Source: Microbacterium forte
Lineage (GTDB): Bacteria > Actinomycetota > Actinomycetes > Actinomycetales > Microbacteriaceae
NCBI RefSeq assembly: GCF_031885415.1
Contig: NZ_CP116871.1
Location: 1,178,001-1,242,000 of the forward strand
DNA: 64,000 nt
Direction of reading: 5' to 3'
Of this stretch, positions 36,088 through 45,306 are shown one piece after another; within the stretch, counting starts at the first letter, position 1, and each line of letters opens with the position of its first letter. The notes under the pieces are model-generated. The model was not told the DNA's origin and did no database searches. It saw only the letters and a list, made by a program, of their open reading frames with translations. The translations under genes were made by a program, and so were the position numbers.

Positions 36088-36947
36088 CGGATCTCCTCCT
36101 GACTGGGCTGGTTGCCGGTGCGGACGAAGTCTCCGCGCTCGCCGGTCAGACTCGGGAAGCTCGACAGCAGCTTCTTCGTGTACTCGTGCTGAGGCGTGCG
36201 GTAGATCTCCTCGGCGGTGCCCTCTTCCACGATCTGGCCCTGCAGCATCACGGCGATGCGGTCGCTGATCTCGATCAGCATCGGCAGGTCGTGCGTGATG
36301 AAGATCACTGCGAACCCGAGCCGCTCGCGCAGCCGCATGATCTCGCGGATGATCCCGCGCTGCACCACGACGTCGAGCGCGGTGGTGGGCTCGTCCATGA
36401 TCATGACCTGCGGATCCAGTGCGAGCGCCATGGCGATCATCATGCGCTGCCGCATACCCCCCGACAGCTCGTGCGGAAAGCTCGTCAGACGCGACGGGTC
36501 GACCCCGACCAGAGTCAGCAGCTCTTCGGCCCGAGCCTGCTTGTCCTTCTTGGACATTCCGGGACGATGCGTGTCGAAGATGTCGAAGATCTGCGCCTTG
36601 ACGCTGATCACCGGGTTGAGCGAGTTCATCGCCCCCTGGAACACCATCGAGATCTTGTCCCAGCGGAACGCGCGCAGACCGTCGCCGTCGAGCGCGACGA
36701 TATCGATGTCGTGCCCGTCGCGGTCGTGGAACACGATCTCGCCGCTCGTCATGAGCGCCGGCGCCTTGAGCAGCCGGTTCATGCCGTAGGCGAGGGTGGT
36801 CTTGCCGCAGCCCGATTCGCCGGCCAGCCCCAGGATCTCTCCTCGGTTGAGAGTGAGCGAGACGTTGCGAACCGCCTTGACGGGCGGGTCCACCTCGTAC
36901 TCGATCGACACGTTGCGTGCAGTGAGCACGGCATCCGGAGCGCTCAT
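36084..36947 (-). CDS. ABC transporter ATP-binding protein, OppD/DppD type
   Basis: 287 residues. Walker A is GESGCGKTT, the signature is LSGGMRQRMMIAMALAL and Walker B is VMIMDEPTTALD, all typical of OppD. The segment VFQGAMNSLNPV carries the Q-loop. ATG 36947 is chosen because the preceding permease ends within four bases; the frame extends upstream but without similarity. It pairs with the OppF protein to energise the importer. Confidence 0.92.
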   Translation of the reverse strand: MSAPDAVLTARNVSIEYEVDPPVKAVRNVSLTLNRGEILGLAGESGCGKTTLAYGMNRLLKAPALMTSGEIVFHDRDGHDIDIVALDGDGLRAFRWDKISMVFQGAMNSLNPVISVKAQIFDIFDTHRPGMSKKDKQARAEELLTLVGVDPSRLTSFPHELSGGMRQRMMIAMALALDPQVMIMDEPTTALDVVVQRGIIREIMRLRERLGFAVIFITHDLPMLIEISDRIAVMLQGQIVEEGTAEEIYRTPQHEYTKKLLSSFPSLTGERGDFVRTGNQPSQEEIR

Positions 36948-37924
36948 ACAGCGACCCCCTTCGTCTTGGCCGCCTTGCGCACGCGTCGAGCGGCGTCGGG
37001 CGCATTGCGCAGCTTGGGGTTGATGACCTCGTCGATCGCGAAGTTGATCAGGGCGAGACCCGCACCGAGCATCGCGATCATGACACCCGGAGGCACGAAC
37101 CACCACCACGCACCTCGTCCGAGCGCCTGCCCCGACTGCGCGTCGTTGAGGATGGTGCCCCAGGTGATCGAGGAGTTCGGTCCGAGGCCGAGATACGAGA
37201 GGCCGGCCTCACCGAGGATGGCGAAGATGATCGCGAACAGGAACTGGGCCGTGAGCAGCGGCAGCAGGTTCGGCATGATCTCGACCAGGATCACCCGGAA
37301 GGATCGCTCCCCGGCGACTTTGGACGCGTAGACGTAGTCGCGGGTGCGCAGTGATCGCGTCTGCAGCCGGAGCACGTAGGCGGCCCCGGCCCAGGAGGTG
37401 ATGCCGAGCACGAAGGCGACGAGCTGCCAGCTTCGCTGCGGGACGAAGGACGAGATCACCATCACGAGCGGCAGGCCGGGGATCACGATCATCACGTTCG
37501 TCAGGAGCGCGAGAGTGTCTTCACGCCATCCGCCGAGGTAGCCGGCGAGAACGCCGAACAGCAGGGACAGGATGATGGCGATGCCGCCCGCCACCACGCC
37601 GACCAGGAGCGAGCCCTGGGCGCCGATGGCGAGCTGGGCGAACATGTCGTTGCCGAGCTTGGTGGTGCCGAGCCAGTGCTCCGGCGACGGCGGGAGCAGA
37701 GCCGGGTTGTCGGTGCTCCGCGGGTTCTGCGAGAACATCGGCGCGATGATCGCGAACAGGACGATCGCGATCACGATCGTCGCCCCGGTGATGAACTTCG
37801 GCGAGGTCGTCGGGAGCACCCTCCGGCGCTTGCGTCCCCGCTGCGTGGCCAACGAGATCGTGCTCGCCGGCTGGGTCATGGGCTGATCCTTGGTGATCAG
37901 GACTGCGTTCTCGGTGTCAGACAT
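36944..37924 (-). CDS. ABC transporter permease, OppC/DppC type
   Basis: 326 residues. A cytoplasmic N-terminus of about 45 residues and a first helix precede the transport domain with five helices. The EAA loop reads TRSLRTRDYVYASKVAGE. GEAGLSYLGLGPNSSITWG is the conserved C-terminal block of OppC. ATG 37924 is used; it overlaps the upstream permease by eight bases. Confidence 0.91.
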   Translation of the reverse strand: MSDTENAVLITKDQPMTQPASTISLATQRGRKRRRVLPTTSPKFITGATIVIAIVLFAIIAPMFSQNPRSTDNPALLPPSPEHWLGTTKLGNDMFAQLAIGAQGSLLVGVVAGGIAIILSLLFGVLAGYLGGWREDTLALLTNVMIVIPGLPLVMVISSFVPQRSWQLVAFVLGITSWAGAAYVLRLQTRSLRTRDYVYASKVAGERSFRVILVEIMPNLLPLLTAQFLFAIIFAILGEAGLSYLGLGPNSSITWGTILNDAQSGQALGRGAWWWFVPPGVMIAMLGAGLALINFAIDEVINPKLRNAPDAARRVRKAAKTKGVAV

Positions 37925-38912
37925 TCTGGCGCGCCCTCGGGTCGATGAATCCATAGACGAGGTCCATGATGAAGTTGGCGGCGAGCACCGTGATGGTGAT
38001 GACGAGGAAGAGCCCCTGCATCAGCGCATAGTCGTTGTTCGTGACCGCCTGGAACATCAGCTTCCCGATGCCCGGGTAGGTGAACACCTGCTCCATGACG
38101 ATGGAACCGGCTACCACGAAGCCCAGGGTGATCGAGAAGCCGGCGATCGACGGGATCGCGGCGTTACGTGCCGCGTAGGTCGTCATGATGCGACGAGGAC
38201 GGAGCCCCTTGGCCTCGGCCGTGAGCACGTAGTCCTCGGCCATGGTCTGCACCATCATGTTGCGCATGCCGAACATCCACCCGCCGACCGATGAGATGAC
38301 GATGGTCAGCGCGGGCAGGATCGCGTGCGAAAGCGCGTCCGTGAAGAACGCCCAGGTCGGTTCGGGGCCGTCCGGGAAATCGAACACGTCGTAGCCCCCG
38401 AAGATCGGGAACCAGCCGAGCCCGACGGCGAACACCGAGACGAGGAGCAGCGCCATCCAGAAGTACGGGATGGACTGCAGCACGGTGGTCGCCGGGATCA
38501 GGTGATCGACCCAGGTTCCGCGCTTCCATCCGGCCCAGGCGCCGAGCACGACGCCGAGGATGAAGGAGATCACGGTCACCGTGCCGACAAGGATGAGCGT
38601 CCAGGGCAGGGCCTGCCCGATCAGCTCACTCACCGGGGCCGGGAACTTGGTGACGGAGATGCCCAGGTCGCCCTGGAACATGCGTCCCCAGTACGCGATG
38701 TACTGCTCCCAGAGAGACGAGTCGTCGCCGCCGAGCAGCAGCTTGATGTTGCGGATCGTGGTCTCGGAGACCTCGCCGCCCGCTCGCTGCATCTTGGCGA
38801 TCATGATGTCCGCCGGGTTCCCCGGCATGAGCCGGGGAAGCAGGAAGTTGAGTGAGATCGCGGCCCACAGCGTGAACGCGTAGAACCCGATTCTTCGTGC
38901 ATAGAACTTCAT
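37917..38912 (-). CDS. ABC transporter permease, OppB/DppB type
   Basis: 331 residues. The protein starts MKFYARRIGFYAFTLWAAISLNFLLPRLMPGNPAD, with the OppB-type LMPGNP motif. The large external loop after helix 1 (AGGEVSETTIRNIKLLLGGDDSSLWEQYI) and six helices fit the family, and the EAA loop is DYVLTAEAKGLRPRRI. It forms the pore with the OppC-type permease. It begins 39 bases after the binding-protein gene. Confidence 0.92.
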   Translation of the reverse strand: MKFYARRIGFYAFTLWAAISLNFLLPRLMPGNPADIMIAKMQRAGGEVSETTIRNIKLLLGGDDSSLWEQYIAYWGRMFQGDLGISVTKFPAPVSELIGQALPWTLILVGTVTVISFILGVVLGAWAGWKRGTWVDHLIPATTVLQSIPYFWMALLLVSVFAVGLGWFPIFGGYDVFDFPDGPEPTWAFFTDALSHAILPALTIVISSVGGWMFGMRNMMVQTMAEDYVLTAEAKGLRPRRIMTTYAARNAAIPSIAGFSITLGFVVAGSIVMEQVFTYPGIGKLMFQAVTNNDYALMQGLFLVITITVLAANFIMDLVYGFIDPRARQNV

Positions 38913-38951
38913 GTCACTGACCGTGCTTCCTGCTCCCCCGTCTTCATGTGC

Positions 38952-40646
38952 TTACTTGACCGGCTCGAGCTGCGTCAGGACGTAGCCCGCCGCGATCGCT
39001 CCCCAGGACGGCGGGAAGGCGTAGAGGTCCTCTTCCGTCGGCCATCCCGTGAAGTCCTTCGTGTTGTAGAAGGTCTGGGTCGCGTTGATCACGAGCGGGA
39101 TGTAGGGCAGGTCACGGACGATCTCGGTCTGGATCGTGCCGTACAGCTCCTTCTTCTCCGCCTCGTCGTTCGTGCTGACGGCGGCCTGGATCGCCTGGTC
39201 CACGACCGGGTTGCTGTAGCGGCTGAAGTTCCAGCGGCCTGCCGGCACCTCAGTGCCGACCGCAGCCGTCGACTCGACGGCCGTGCCGCCGAACCAGTCG
39301 CGGTAGATCTGGAACGGGTCGGCGACCGAGGTGCCGATGACTCCGCCGACGATGAGCTGGAAGTCGCCGCCCTGACGGGCGTCGGAGAACTCCTGCCACT
39401 GCACGGTGGATGCCGTGACCTTGATGCCGGCCGCCTCCGCCTGCTCGGCGATCAGCTTGGCGGCGTCGTTGTAGTCGGTCCATCCGTCGACCGAGATCAG
39501 GCTGAGCTCGACGGGCACGCCGTCCTTCTCGTAGATGCCGCTCGATCCCTTGGTGTAGCCGGCGGCCTCGAGGATCTCGCCCGCCTCATCGACGTTCGCC
39601 TCCTGAGGGCTGACCTCGTTGGCGGAGTCCGCGACCCACTTCTCGTCGCGCGGCAGCAGTGCGAAGGTGGGCGAGATGTCGCCGGTCAGGCCGACGAACG
39701 CCTTGTCCTTGATCGCGGTGCGGTCGATCGCGACGTTGAGCGCCTGGCGAACGGCCACGTCCGTCTGGGGACCGGTGCAGCCGAGCTCGGTGTTCGAGCA
39801 GGTGTACAGCACGGTCGGGTCCTGCGGGGTGTTGATCCAGTCGATCGCTCCGTTGCCCGTCACGTCGTCGGGGTTCGGGATGAACATTCCGGTCCAGTCG
39901 AGCTTGCCCGCGGCGAGCAGGTCCTGAGCGGTCTGGTTGTTGTCGACGGCGATGTACTGGACCTTCTTGACGCCGAGCTCGTCGGCATCGCGGAAGTTCT
40001 CGTTGGCCACGAGCGTGTACGACTCACTCGTCGTCTTGTCGACCACGTAAGCGCCCGAGCCGACCGGCTCCTCGTTGGCGAAGTTCGCGAAGTCGGTGAC
40101 CTCCGACCACACGTGCTCGGGGAGGATGTAGGTCGAGCCGAGTCGCTGGAACTCGGTCGTGTACTGCGCGGTCGTGTAGGTGAGCACGACGGTGGTGTCG
40201 TCGGTCGCCTCGGCGGAGACGAGGCCGTTGCCCTCGGGGTTGTTCGCCTCGAAGGTGAATGAGAACGCGACGTCGGCCGCGGTGAGCGGCTCTCCGTCGC
40301 TCCACTTGAGGTCGGGCTTGATGGTGATCGTGATCGCCGTGCCGTCTTCGTTGTACTCGAAGGAGTCGCCGATCAGGCCGACCGGTTCGGCATCCGCCGT
40401 CTTGTTGTAGAAGAACAGCGGCTCGTAGATCGGCCCGAGCGCACCGTGGAGCACGGTCGGTGCGAACGGATTGTAGTTCGCGGTGATGGGGGTCTGGCTG
40501 CCGGCCCACACGCGAAGAGCCCGGTCGCCGTCGCCACCGCTCCCCTCGTTGCCGCCGCCTGCGCCACAGGCTGTCAAACCCAGGGCGAGGACGGATGCCC
40601 CCGCCACAGCGGTGAGCGCGATCTTGCGCCTTCCGTTACGGATCAT
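38952..40646 (-). CDS. ABC transporter substrate-binding lipoprotein (SBP family 5)
   Basis: 564 residues. The signal peptide ends LALGLTAC with Cys27 as the lipidated residue, followed by a Gly-rich linker. The body has the SBP_5 layout (LKWSDGEPLTAADVAFSFTFEAN; WSEVTDFANFANEEPVGSGAY). Proteins of this subfamily are annotated as peptide binders, but several actinobacterial and thermophile relatives bind beta-linked oligosaccharides. ATG 40646 has AGAGGA eight bases upstream. A palindromic operator covers its promoter. It leads the operon 40646-35251. Confidence 0.92.
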   Translation of the reverse strand: MIRNGRRKIALTAVAGASVLALGLTACGAGGGNEGSGGDGDRALRVWAGSQTPITANYNPFAPTVLHGALGPIYEPLFFYNKTADAEPVGLIGDSFEYNEDGTAITITIKPDLKWSDGEPLTAADVAFSFTFEANNPEGNGLVSAEATDDTTVVLTYTTAQYTTEFQRLGSTYILPEHVWSEVTDFANFANEEPVGSGAYVVDKTTSESYTLVANENFRDADELGVKKVQYIAVDNNQTAQDLLAAGKLDWTGMFIPNPDDVTGNGAIDWINTPQDPTVLYTCSNTELGCTGPQTDVAVRQALNVAIDRTAIKDKAFVGLTGDISPTFALLPRDEKWVADSANEVSPQEANVDEAGEILEAAGYTKGSSGIYEKDGVPVELSLISVDGWTDYNDAAKLIAEQAEAAGIKVTASTVQWQEFSDARQGGDFQLIVGGVIGTSVADPFQIYRDWFGGTAVESTAAVGTEVPAGRWNFSRYSNPVVDQAIQAAVSTNDEAEKKELYGTIQTEIVRDLPYIPLVINATQTFYNTKDFTGWPTEEDLYAFPPSWGAIAAGYVLTQLEPVK

Positions 40647-40737
40647 TCTGTATTTCCTCTCGGTGCTGCACTGCAGGAGGGATCTCCGGGATGGAGCCGA
40701 GTCCCAGATCGGAACCCGCGACAGATCCCCGCGAAGG

Positions 40738-40782
40738 GATTTGTTAGGACAGTAACCTAACAAATCGCTTTCATAGCGACAA
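40738..40782 (-). promoter_or_regulatory. Promoter and 11-bp palindromic operator of the second importer
   Basis: On the reverse strand TTGTCG (40782-40777), a 17-base spacer and TAGGTT (40759-40754) form the promoter. A perfect inverted repeat GATTTGTTAGG-N7-CCTAACAAATC (40738-40748 and 40756-40766) covers the -10 and the start point. The GTTAGGA...CCTAAC core resembles operators of ROK-family sugar repressors. The repressor is not encoded nearby. Confidence 0.65.
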
Positions 40783-40798
40783 GAGGTCAGAACGCTGG

Positions 40799-40865
40799 TA
40801 TATAACGTTTCGGCCTCAGGACTCATCGGGTCACGGAGGTGCACTAACAGTCCCGATGACACTAA
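40799..40865 (+). promoter_or_regulatory. Promoter and direct-repeat operator of the nad operon
   Basis: TATATAAC (about 40799-40806) is the best -10 for the NrtR-nadABC transcript. Two CACTAA direct repeats follow (40842-40847 and 40860-40865), 18 bases apart and downstream of the start point, a place where NrtR could block transcription. AGGAGG lies at 40875-40880. Confidence 0.45.
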
Positions 40866-40891
40866 GATCGGATCAGGAGGTTAAGGTACTT

Positions 40892-41608
40892 ATGACCCAA
40901 AGCGGAGGGATCGACGTCGCCGTGTCGACGGTGATCCTCACTCTTCGGCGCACCGATGACGGTTCGGCGGTGCTGGCGCTGCCTCTCGTGCTGCGTACGC
41001 GCGAGCCCTTCGCCGACCAGTGGGCGCTCCCCGGAGGGTGGCTCACCGAGACCGAATCACCCGTCGACGCCGCAGCTCGAACCCTTGCGGAGACCACCGG
41101 ACTGACCCCGAGCTATCTCGAGCAGCTCTATGCGTTCGGGGCGGTCGACCGCTCCCCTACGCGCGTCGTGTCGATCGTGTACTGGGCGCTGCTCCGCCAG
41201 GACGACGTCGACGCGCAGAGCTCGGCACACCGCGCATCGGGTCGCGCCCCCGAGAACGTGCGCTGGTTCGGGCTCGACGAGCTGCCAGCGCTGGCCTTCG
41301 ACCACGCGAAGATCGTCGAGTACGCCCTGTGGCGGCTGCGGAGCAAAGTCGGCTACAGCCGCGTGGCGCATGGTTTCCTCCCCGCCGAATTCACTCTGGC
41401 CGACCTTCGCGAGGCCTACGAGGCGATCCTCGGCAAGAACCTGGATCCCGCCAACTTCCGCCGTCAGGTCGAGTCGGCCGGCAACCTCCTTCCCACAGAC
41501 CGCTTCCGCACCGGCAACCACCGCCCCGCCCGCCTGTACCGCTACAACACCGACGTCGAGCTCGCCGATCACGGCCCGCTCGGCCCTGAGGAGACGAGCA
41601 CCCGATGA
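40892..41608 (+). CDS. nrtR: NrtR-type Nudix-related transcriptional regulator of NAD synthesis
   Basis: 238 residues. Residues 8 to about 150 form a Nudix fold, and residues about 155-235 a winged helix (FTLADLREAYEAILGKNLDPANFRRQV). The Nudix box begins GGWLTETESP, but its catalytic region reads AARTLAETTGL, with Thr in place of the RE and EE glutamates, so hydrolase activity is probably lost, as known for NrtR regulators that sense ADP-ribose or NAD intermediates. It overlaps nadA by four bases and leads the nad operon. ATG 40892 is used; an in-frame ATG at 40856 is possible. Confidence 0.9.
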   Translation: MTQSGGIDVAVSTVILTLRRTDDGSAVLALPLVLRTREPFADQWALPGGWLTETESPVDAAARTLAETTGLTPSYLEQLYAFGAVDRSPTRVVSIVYWALLRQDDVDAQSSAHRASGRAPENVRWFGLDELPALAFDHAKIVEYALWRLRSKVGYSRVAHGFLPAEFTLADLREAYEAILGKNLDPANFRRQVESAGNLLPTDRFRTGNHRPARLYRYNTDVELADHGPLGPEETSTR

Positions 41609-42942
41609 GCATCACCTTCGTTCCGACACCGGCCGTGCAGCCGTTCGACGCCTCCGTCGACCACGCGATCCAGTCGATCGTGTCGGGCGCTTCGACCGAC
41701 GCGACGTGCACGACCGACCTCGCCGCCGGCCCCTGGGACTTCGACTCCCGCCCCGGCTACGGCCCAGGGTCGTCGATGGGCGACGTCATCCCGACCGGAG
41801 CACCGCGTCAGGGTGAGCTCCCCGCCGCGTACCGGGAGGCGAGCGAAGCCGAGCTCGACGAGCGCATCCGCACGGCGAAGGCGGTGCTGGGCGACCGCGC
41901 CGTCATTCTCGGGCACTTCTACCAGCGCGAAGAGGTCGTGCGTCACGCCGACTACGTGGGCGACTCCTTCCAGCTCGCGACCGCGGCGAAGGAGCGGCCG
42001 GATGCCGAGGCCATCGTCTTCTGCGGCGTGCACTTCATGGCCGAGACGGCCGACCTGCTCTCCGGCCCCGACCAGGCCGTGATCCTGCCGAATCTCGCAG
42101 CCGGATGCTCGATGGCGGACATGGCGGACATCGACCAGGTCGAGGACTGCTGGGAGCAGCTCGCAGAGGTTCTCGGCGACCTCGACGCGCAGGACGAGGA
42201 CGGCCGCGTGCCCGTCATCCCCGTCACGTACATGAACTCCTCCGCCGCGATCAAGGGCTTCGTCGGCCGACACGGCGGAATCGTCTGCACCTCGTCGAAC
42301 GCGCAGACCGTGCTCGAGTGGGCATTCGAGCGCGGCCGGCGGGTGCTGTTCTTCCCCGACCAGCACCTCGGACGCAACACCGCGAAGGCGATGGGCGTGC
42401 CTCTCGAGCAGATGCCGATGTGGAACCCTCGCAAGGCTCTCGGCGGTTCCTCCGCATCCGAGCTCGTCGACTCCCGGGTGATCCTCTGGCATGGTTTCTG
42501 CTCCGTGCACCGTCGGTTCACCGTCGACCAGATCGACCAGGCGCGGGCCGAGCACCCCGGTGTGCGAGTGATCGTGCACCCGGAGTGCCCCATGGCGGTC
42601 GTCGACGCGGCCGACGAGGCGGGCTCGACCGACTACATCCGGAGGGCGATCGCCGCTGCGACCACGCCGACGACCTTCGCGATCGGCACAGAGATCAACC
42701 TCGTCCGCCGCCTCGCCGCGCAGTTCCCCCAGCATGAGATCTTCTGCCTCGACCCGGTGGTGTGCCCCTGCTCGACGATGTACCGCATCCACCCCGGGTA
42801 CCTCGCGTGGGTTCTCGAAGAGCTCGTCGCGGGGCGCACGCCGAACCGGATCACGGTGACGGCTGATGTGGCCGACCCCGCCCGCATCGCTCTCGAGCGG
42901 ATGCTGGCGGCGAAGCCGCCCGTGGTGACGAGCGCACGATGA
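41605..42942 (+). CDS. nadA: Quinolinate synthase A
   Basis: 445 residues, the longer actinobacterial form. AVILGHFYQREEVVRHADYVGDS starts the core; cysteines in NLAAGCSMADM, GIVCTSSN and VVCPCSTMYRIHP are candidates for the three [4Fe-4S] ligands. The enzyme condenses iminoaspartate with dihydroxyacetone phosphate to quinolinate. The first 90 residues are a variable extension. It overlaps nrtR upstream and nadB downstream by four bases each. Confidence 0.95.
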   Translation: MSITFVPTPAVQPFDASVDHAIQSIVSGASTDATCTTDLAAGPWDFDSRPGYGPGSSMGDVIPTGAPRQGELPAAYREASEAELDERIRTAKAVLGDRAVILGHFYQREEVVRHADYVGDSFQLATAAKERPDAEAIVFCGVHFMAETADLLSGPDQAVILPNLAAGCSMADMADIDQVEDCWEQLAEVLGDLDAQDEDGRVPVIPVTYMNSSAAIKGFVGRHGGIVCTSSNAQTVLEWAFERGRRVLFFPDQHLGRNTAKAMGVPLEQMPMWNPRKALGGSSASELVDSRVILWHGFCSVHRRFTVDQIDQARAEHPGVRVIVHPECPMAVVDAADEAGSTDYIRRAIAAATTPTTFAIGTEINLVRRLAAQFPQHEIFCLDPVVCPCSTMYRIHPGYLAWVLEELVAGRTPNRITVTADVADPARIALERMLAAKPPVVTSAR

Positions 42943-44450
42943 ACGTCGTCGTCGTCGGCTCGGGGATCGCCGGACTGACCGCGGCGCTGCATGCGCGAGA
43001 GGCAGGGCACTCGGTCACCCTCGTGACGAAGGGAGCGATCGGCGACGGCTCCACGGGGTACGCGCAGGGCGGCGTCGCCGGGATCTACGGCACCGGCGAC
43101 TCTGCGGCGCACCACGCGGCCGACACGATCGAAGCGGGGGCAGGCCTCTCGGATGAGGTCGCGGTCGGGGTTCTCGTGCGCGACGGCGCGGCTCGGATCG
43201 CCGAGCTGATCGCCCGAGGCGTCGCATTCGACCGGTCGCCGGACGGCGAGCTCCTGCTCGGACGCGAGGCTGCTCATCGTCACGCCCGAATCGTGCACGC
43301 CGGCGGCGATGCCACCGGTGCGGCGATCGCCCAGTCGTTGGTGGCTGCTGTTCGCAGCACCGACGTCACCGTGGTCGAGGGCGCCTTCCTCGCCGACGTG
43401 CTCGTCGAAGACGGCATCGCGCGCGGCATCCGCGTGGTGGTCGACGGCGTGGCCTCCGACCTCTCCGCGGATGCGGTGATCCTCGCGACCGGCGGTGCCG
43501 GTCACCTCTATGCGCACACCACGAACCCCCTGGGCGCCACCGGCGACGGCATCGCCGCAGCTCTCCGTGTCGGCGCGGCTGTCGCGGACCTCGAGTTCGT
43601 GCAGTTCCATCCGACGATCCTGGGCGAAGGCCCCGCCTTCCTCGTCTCCGAAGCCGTCCGCGGCGAGGGCGCAACCCTGATCGACGCGGCCGGTCATCGG
43701 TTCGTCTTCGACAGCCACCCCGACGGGGAACTCGCTCCGCGCGATGTCGTCGCTCGCGCGATCGCCCGCCAGGCAGCCCGGCAAGGCTCCCCCGTGCGTC
43801 TCGACGCGACGATGATCGGAAGACTCCGGCTCGCACATCGGTTCCCGACGATCGATCGGGTGACACGCGAACGCGGATTCGACTGGGCTTCCGAGCCGAT
43901 TCCCGTGACACCGGCAGCGCACTACCTCATGGGCGGCATCGTCACCGACCTCGACGGCCGCACATCCATCCGGGGCCTGTTGGCCGTGGGCGAGGTGGCG
44001 CGCACGGGCGTCCACGGAGCGAACCGCCTCGCTTCGAACTCCCTGCTCGAGGGTGCCGTCTTCGGCGCTCGCGCGGCAGCGGCACTCGAGGCTCCCTGGC
44101 AGCATCCTCCGATGACCGTGCGTGGCGGGCAGGCGAACGGCCCGACGCACGGCGATGGCCGCGGCTCAGAAGTGGACGATCACGGCACTGCATTCAGTCG
44201 GGCAGCACTCCAGCGACTGATGTGGGACCACGTGGGCCTGCTGCGCTCGGAAGACGGTCTCCGGTACGCCCTGATCACGCTGCGTCGCTGGCTCGCCACC
44301 GCTCCCGATCCGACCACCGTCGCCGAGCGCGAGGACGCGAACCTGCTCCTGCTCGCCGACGCGACGGCATCCGCAGCTCTCGCTCGCACCGACTCGATCG
44401 GCGCGCACTTCCGCGAATCCGTCGCCGCACCTCTCCTGGAGACCGTCTGA
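42939..44450 (+). CDS. nadB: L-aspartate oxidase
   Basis: 503 residues, FAD flavoprotein. The Rossmann motif GSGIAGLTAALHAREAG (about 8-24), the GYAQGGVAG substrate loop, VILATGGAGHLYAHTTNP and GANRLASNSLLEGAVFG are typical of the succinate dehydrogenase/aspartate oxidase family. It oxidises L-aspartate to iminoaspartate for NadA. It overlaps nadA by four bases and shares one base with nadC. Confidence 0.94.
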   Translation: MNVVVVGSGIAGLTAALHAREAGHSVTLVTKGAIGDGSTGYAQGGVAGIYGTGDSAAHHAADTIEAGAGLSDEVAVGVLVRDGAARIAELIARGVAFDRSPDGELLLGREAAHRHARIVHAGGDATGAAIAQSLVAAVRSTDVTVVEGAFLADVLVEDGIARGIRVVVDGVASDLSADAVILATGGAGHLYAHTTNPLGATGDGIAAALRVGAAVADLEFVQFHPTILGEGPAFLVSEAVRGEGATLIDAAGHRFVFDSHPDGELAPRDVVARAIARQAARQGSPVRLDATMIGRLRLAHRFPTIDRVTRERGFDWASEPIPVTPAAHYLMGGIVTDLDGRTSIRGLLAVGEVARTGVHGANRLASNSLLEGAVFGARAAAALEAPWQHPPMTVRGGQANGPTHGDGRGSEVDDHGTAFSRAALQRLMWDHVGLLRSEDGLRYALITLRRWLATAPDPTTVAEREDANLLLLADATASAALARTDSIGAHFRESVAAPLLETV

Positions 44451-45301
44451 TGCTCACCCCCGCCCACATCACCCGCGTCGTCGGCGCTGCGCTCGAGGAG
44501 GACGCTCCCTGGGGCGACCTCACCAGCACGACTCTGCTGCCCCCGGACGCCACCGCCACCGCCGATCTGGTCGCTCGAGAAGCCGGGATCTTCAGCGGGG
44601 GCGAGGTCTTCGCGGCTGCGTTCCATCTCACCGATCCGAGCATCTCGGTCGATGTGCACGTGGGCGACGGCGACGCATTCGCGGCGGGTGACGTGCTCGC
44701 CTCGGTGTCGGGCCCCGCCCGCGGAATCCTCACCGCCGAGCGCATCGCACTCAACTTCACTCAGCGGATGAGCGGCATCGCGACGGTCACGGCCGCATAC
44801 GTGCGCGCGATCGAGGGAACGTCGGCACGCATCGCCGACACCCGGAAGACGACCCCGGGGCTCCGCGCCTTCGAACGACATGCCGTGCTCTCGGGGGGCG
44901 GACACAACCACCGCCACTCCCTGTCCGACGCGGTGATGGCCAAGGACAACCATCTCGCGGTGCTGAAGCGCTCGGGAGTCGACCTCGCCACCGCCCTGCG
45001 CGACGCCCTCTCGCGCCTGCCCCACACCACCCACGTGGTCGTCGAGGTCGACCGGCTCGATCAGATCCCGGCTGTGCTCGACGGCGGCGCGCACACCGTG
45101 CTGCTCGACAACTTCTCGGTCGACGATCTGCGCGCAGGAGTGACTCTGATCGGCGACCGCGCGCAGGTCGAGGCCTCGGGCGGGGTGAATCTCGACACGG
45201 TCGGCGGCATCGCGGCGACGGGAGTCGATGTGATCTCGGTCGGCGCATTGACGCACTCGGCCAGGGCGCTCGACCTCGGCCTGGACGTGCGGATCGACTG
45301 A
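44450..45301 (+). CDS. nadC: Nicotinate-nucleotide diphosphorylase (carboxylating)
   Basis: 283 residues. EEDAPWGDLTSTTLLPPD near the N-terminus, LNFTQRMSGIATVTAAYV, ADTRKTTPGLRAFE and HRHSLSDAVMAKDNH are the PRPP- and quinolinate-binding blocks. It makes nicotinate mononucleotide from quinolinate and PRPP. The start is ATG 44450, which shares its A with the nadB stop. The frame open further upstream lacks similarity. Confidence 0.95.
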   Translation: MLTPAHITRVVGAALEEDAPWGDLTSTTLLPPDATATADLVAREAGIFSGGEVFAAAFHLTDPSISVDVHVGDGDAFAAGDVLASVSGPARGILTAERIALNFTQRMSGIATVTAAYVRAIEGTSARIADTRKTTPGLRAFERHAVLSGGGHNHRHSLSDAVMAKDNHLAVLKRSGVDLATALRDALSRLPHTTHVVVEVDRLDQIPAVLDGGAHTVLLDNFSVDDLRAGVTLIGDRAQVEASGGVNLDTVGGIAATGVDVISVGALTHSARALDLGLDVRID

Positions 45302-45306
45302 CGCGG

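Noticed and set aside
40738..40766. Iron-box (DtxR/IdeR) reading of the palindrome
   Set aside because: Only the left half TTAGGTTA fits the 19-bp consensus; the right half does not, and the operon is not an iron-uptake type.
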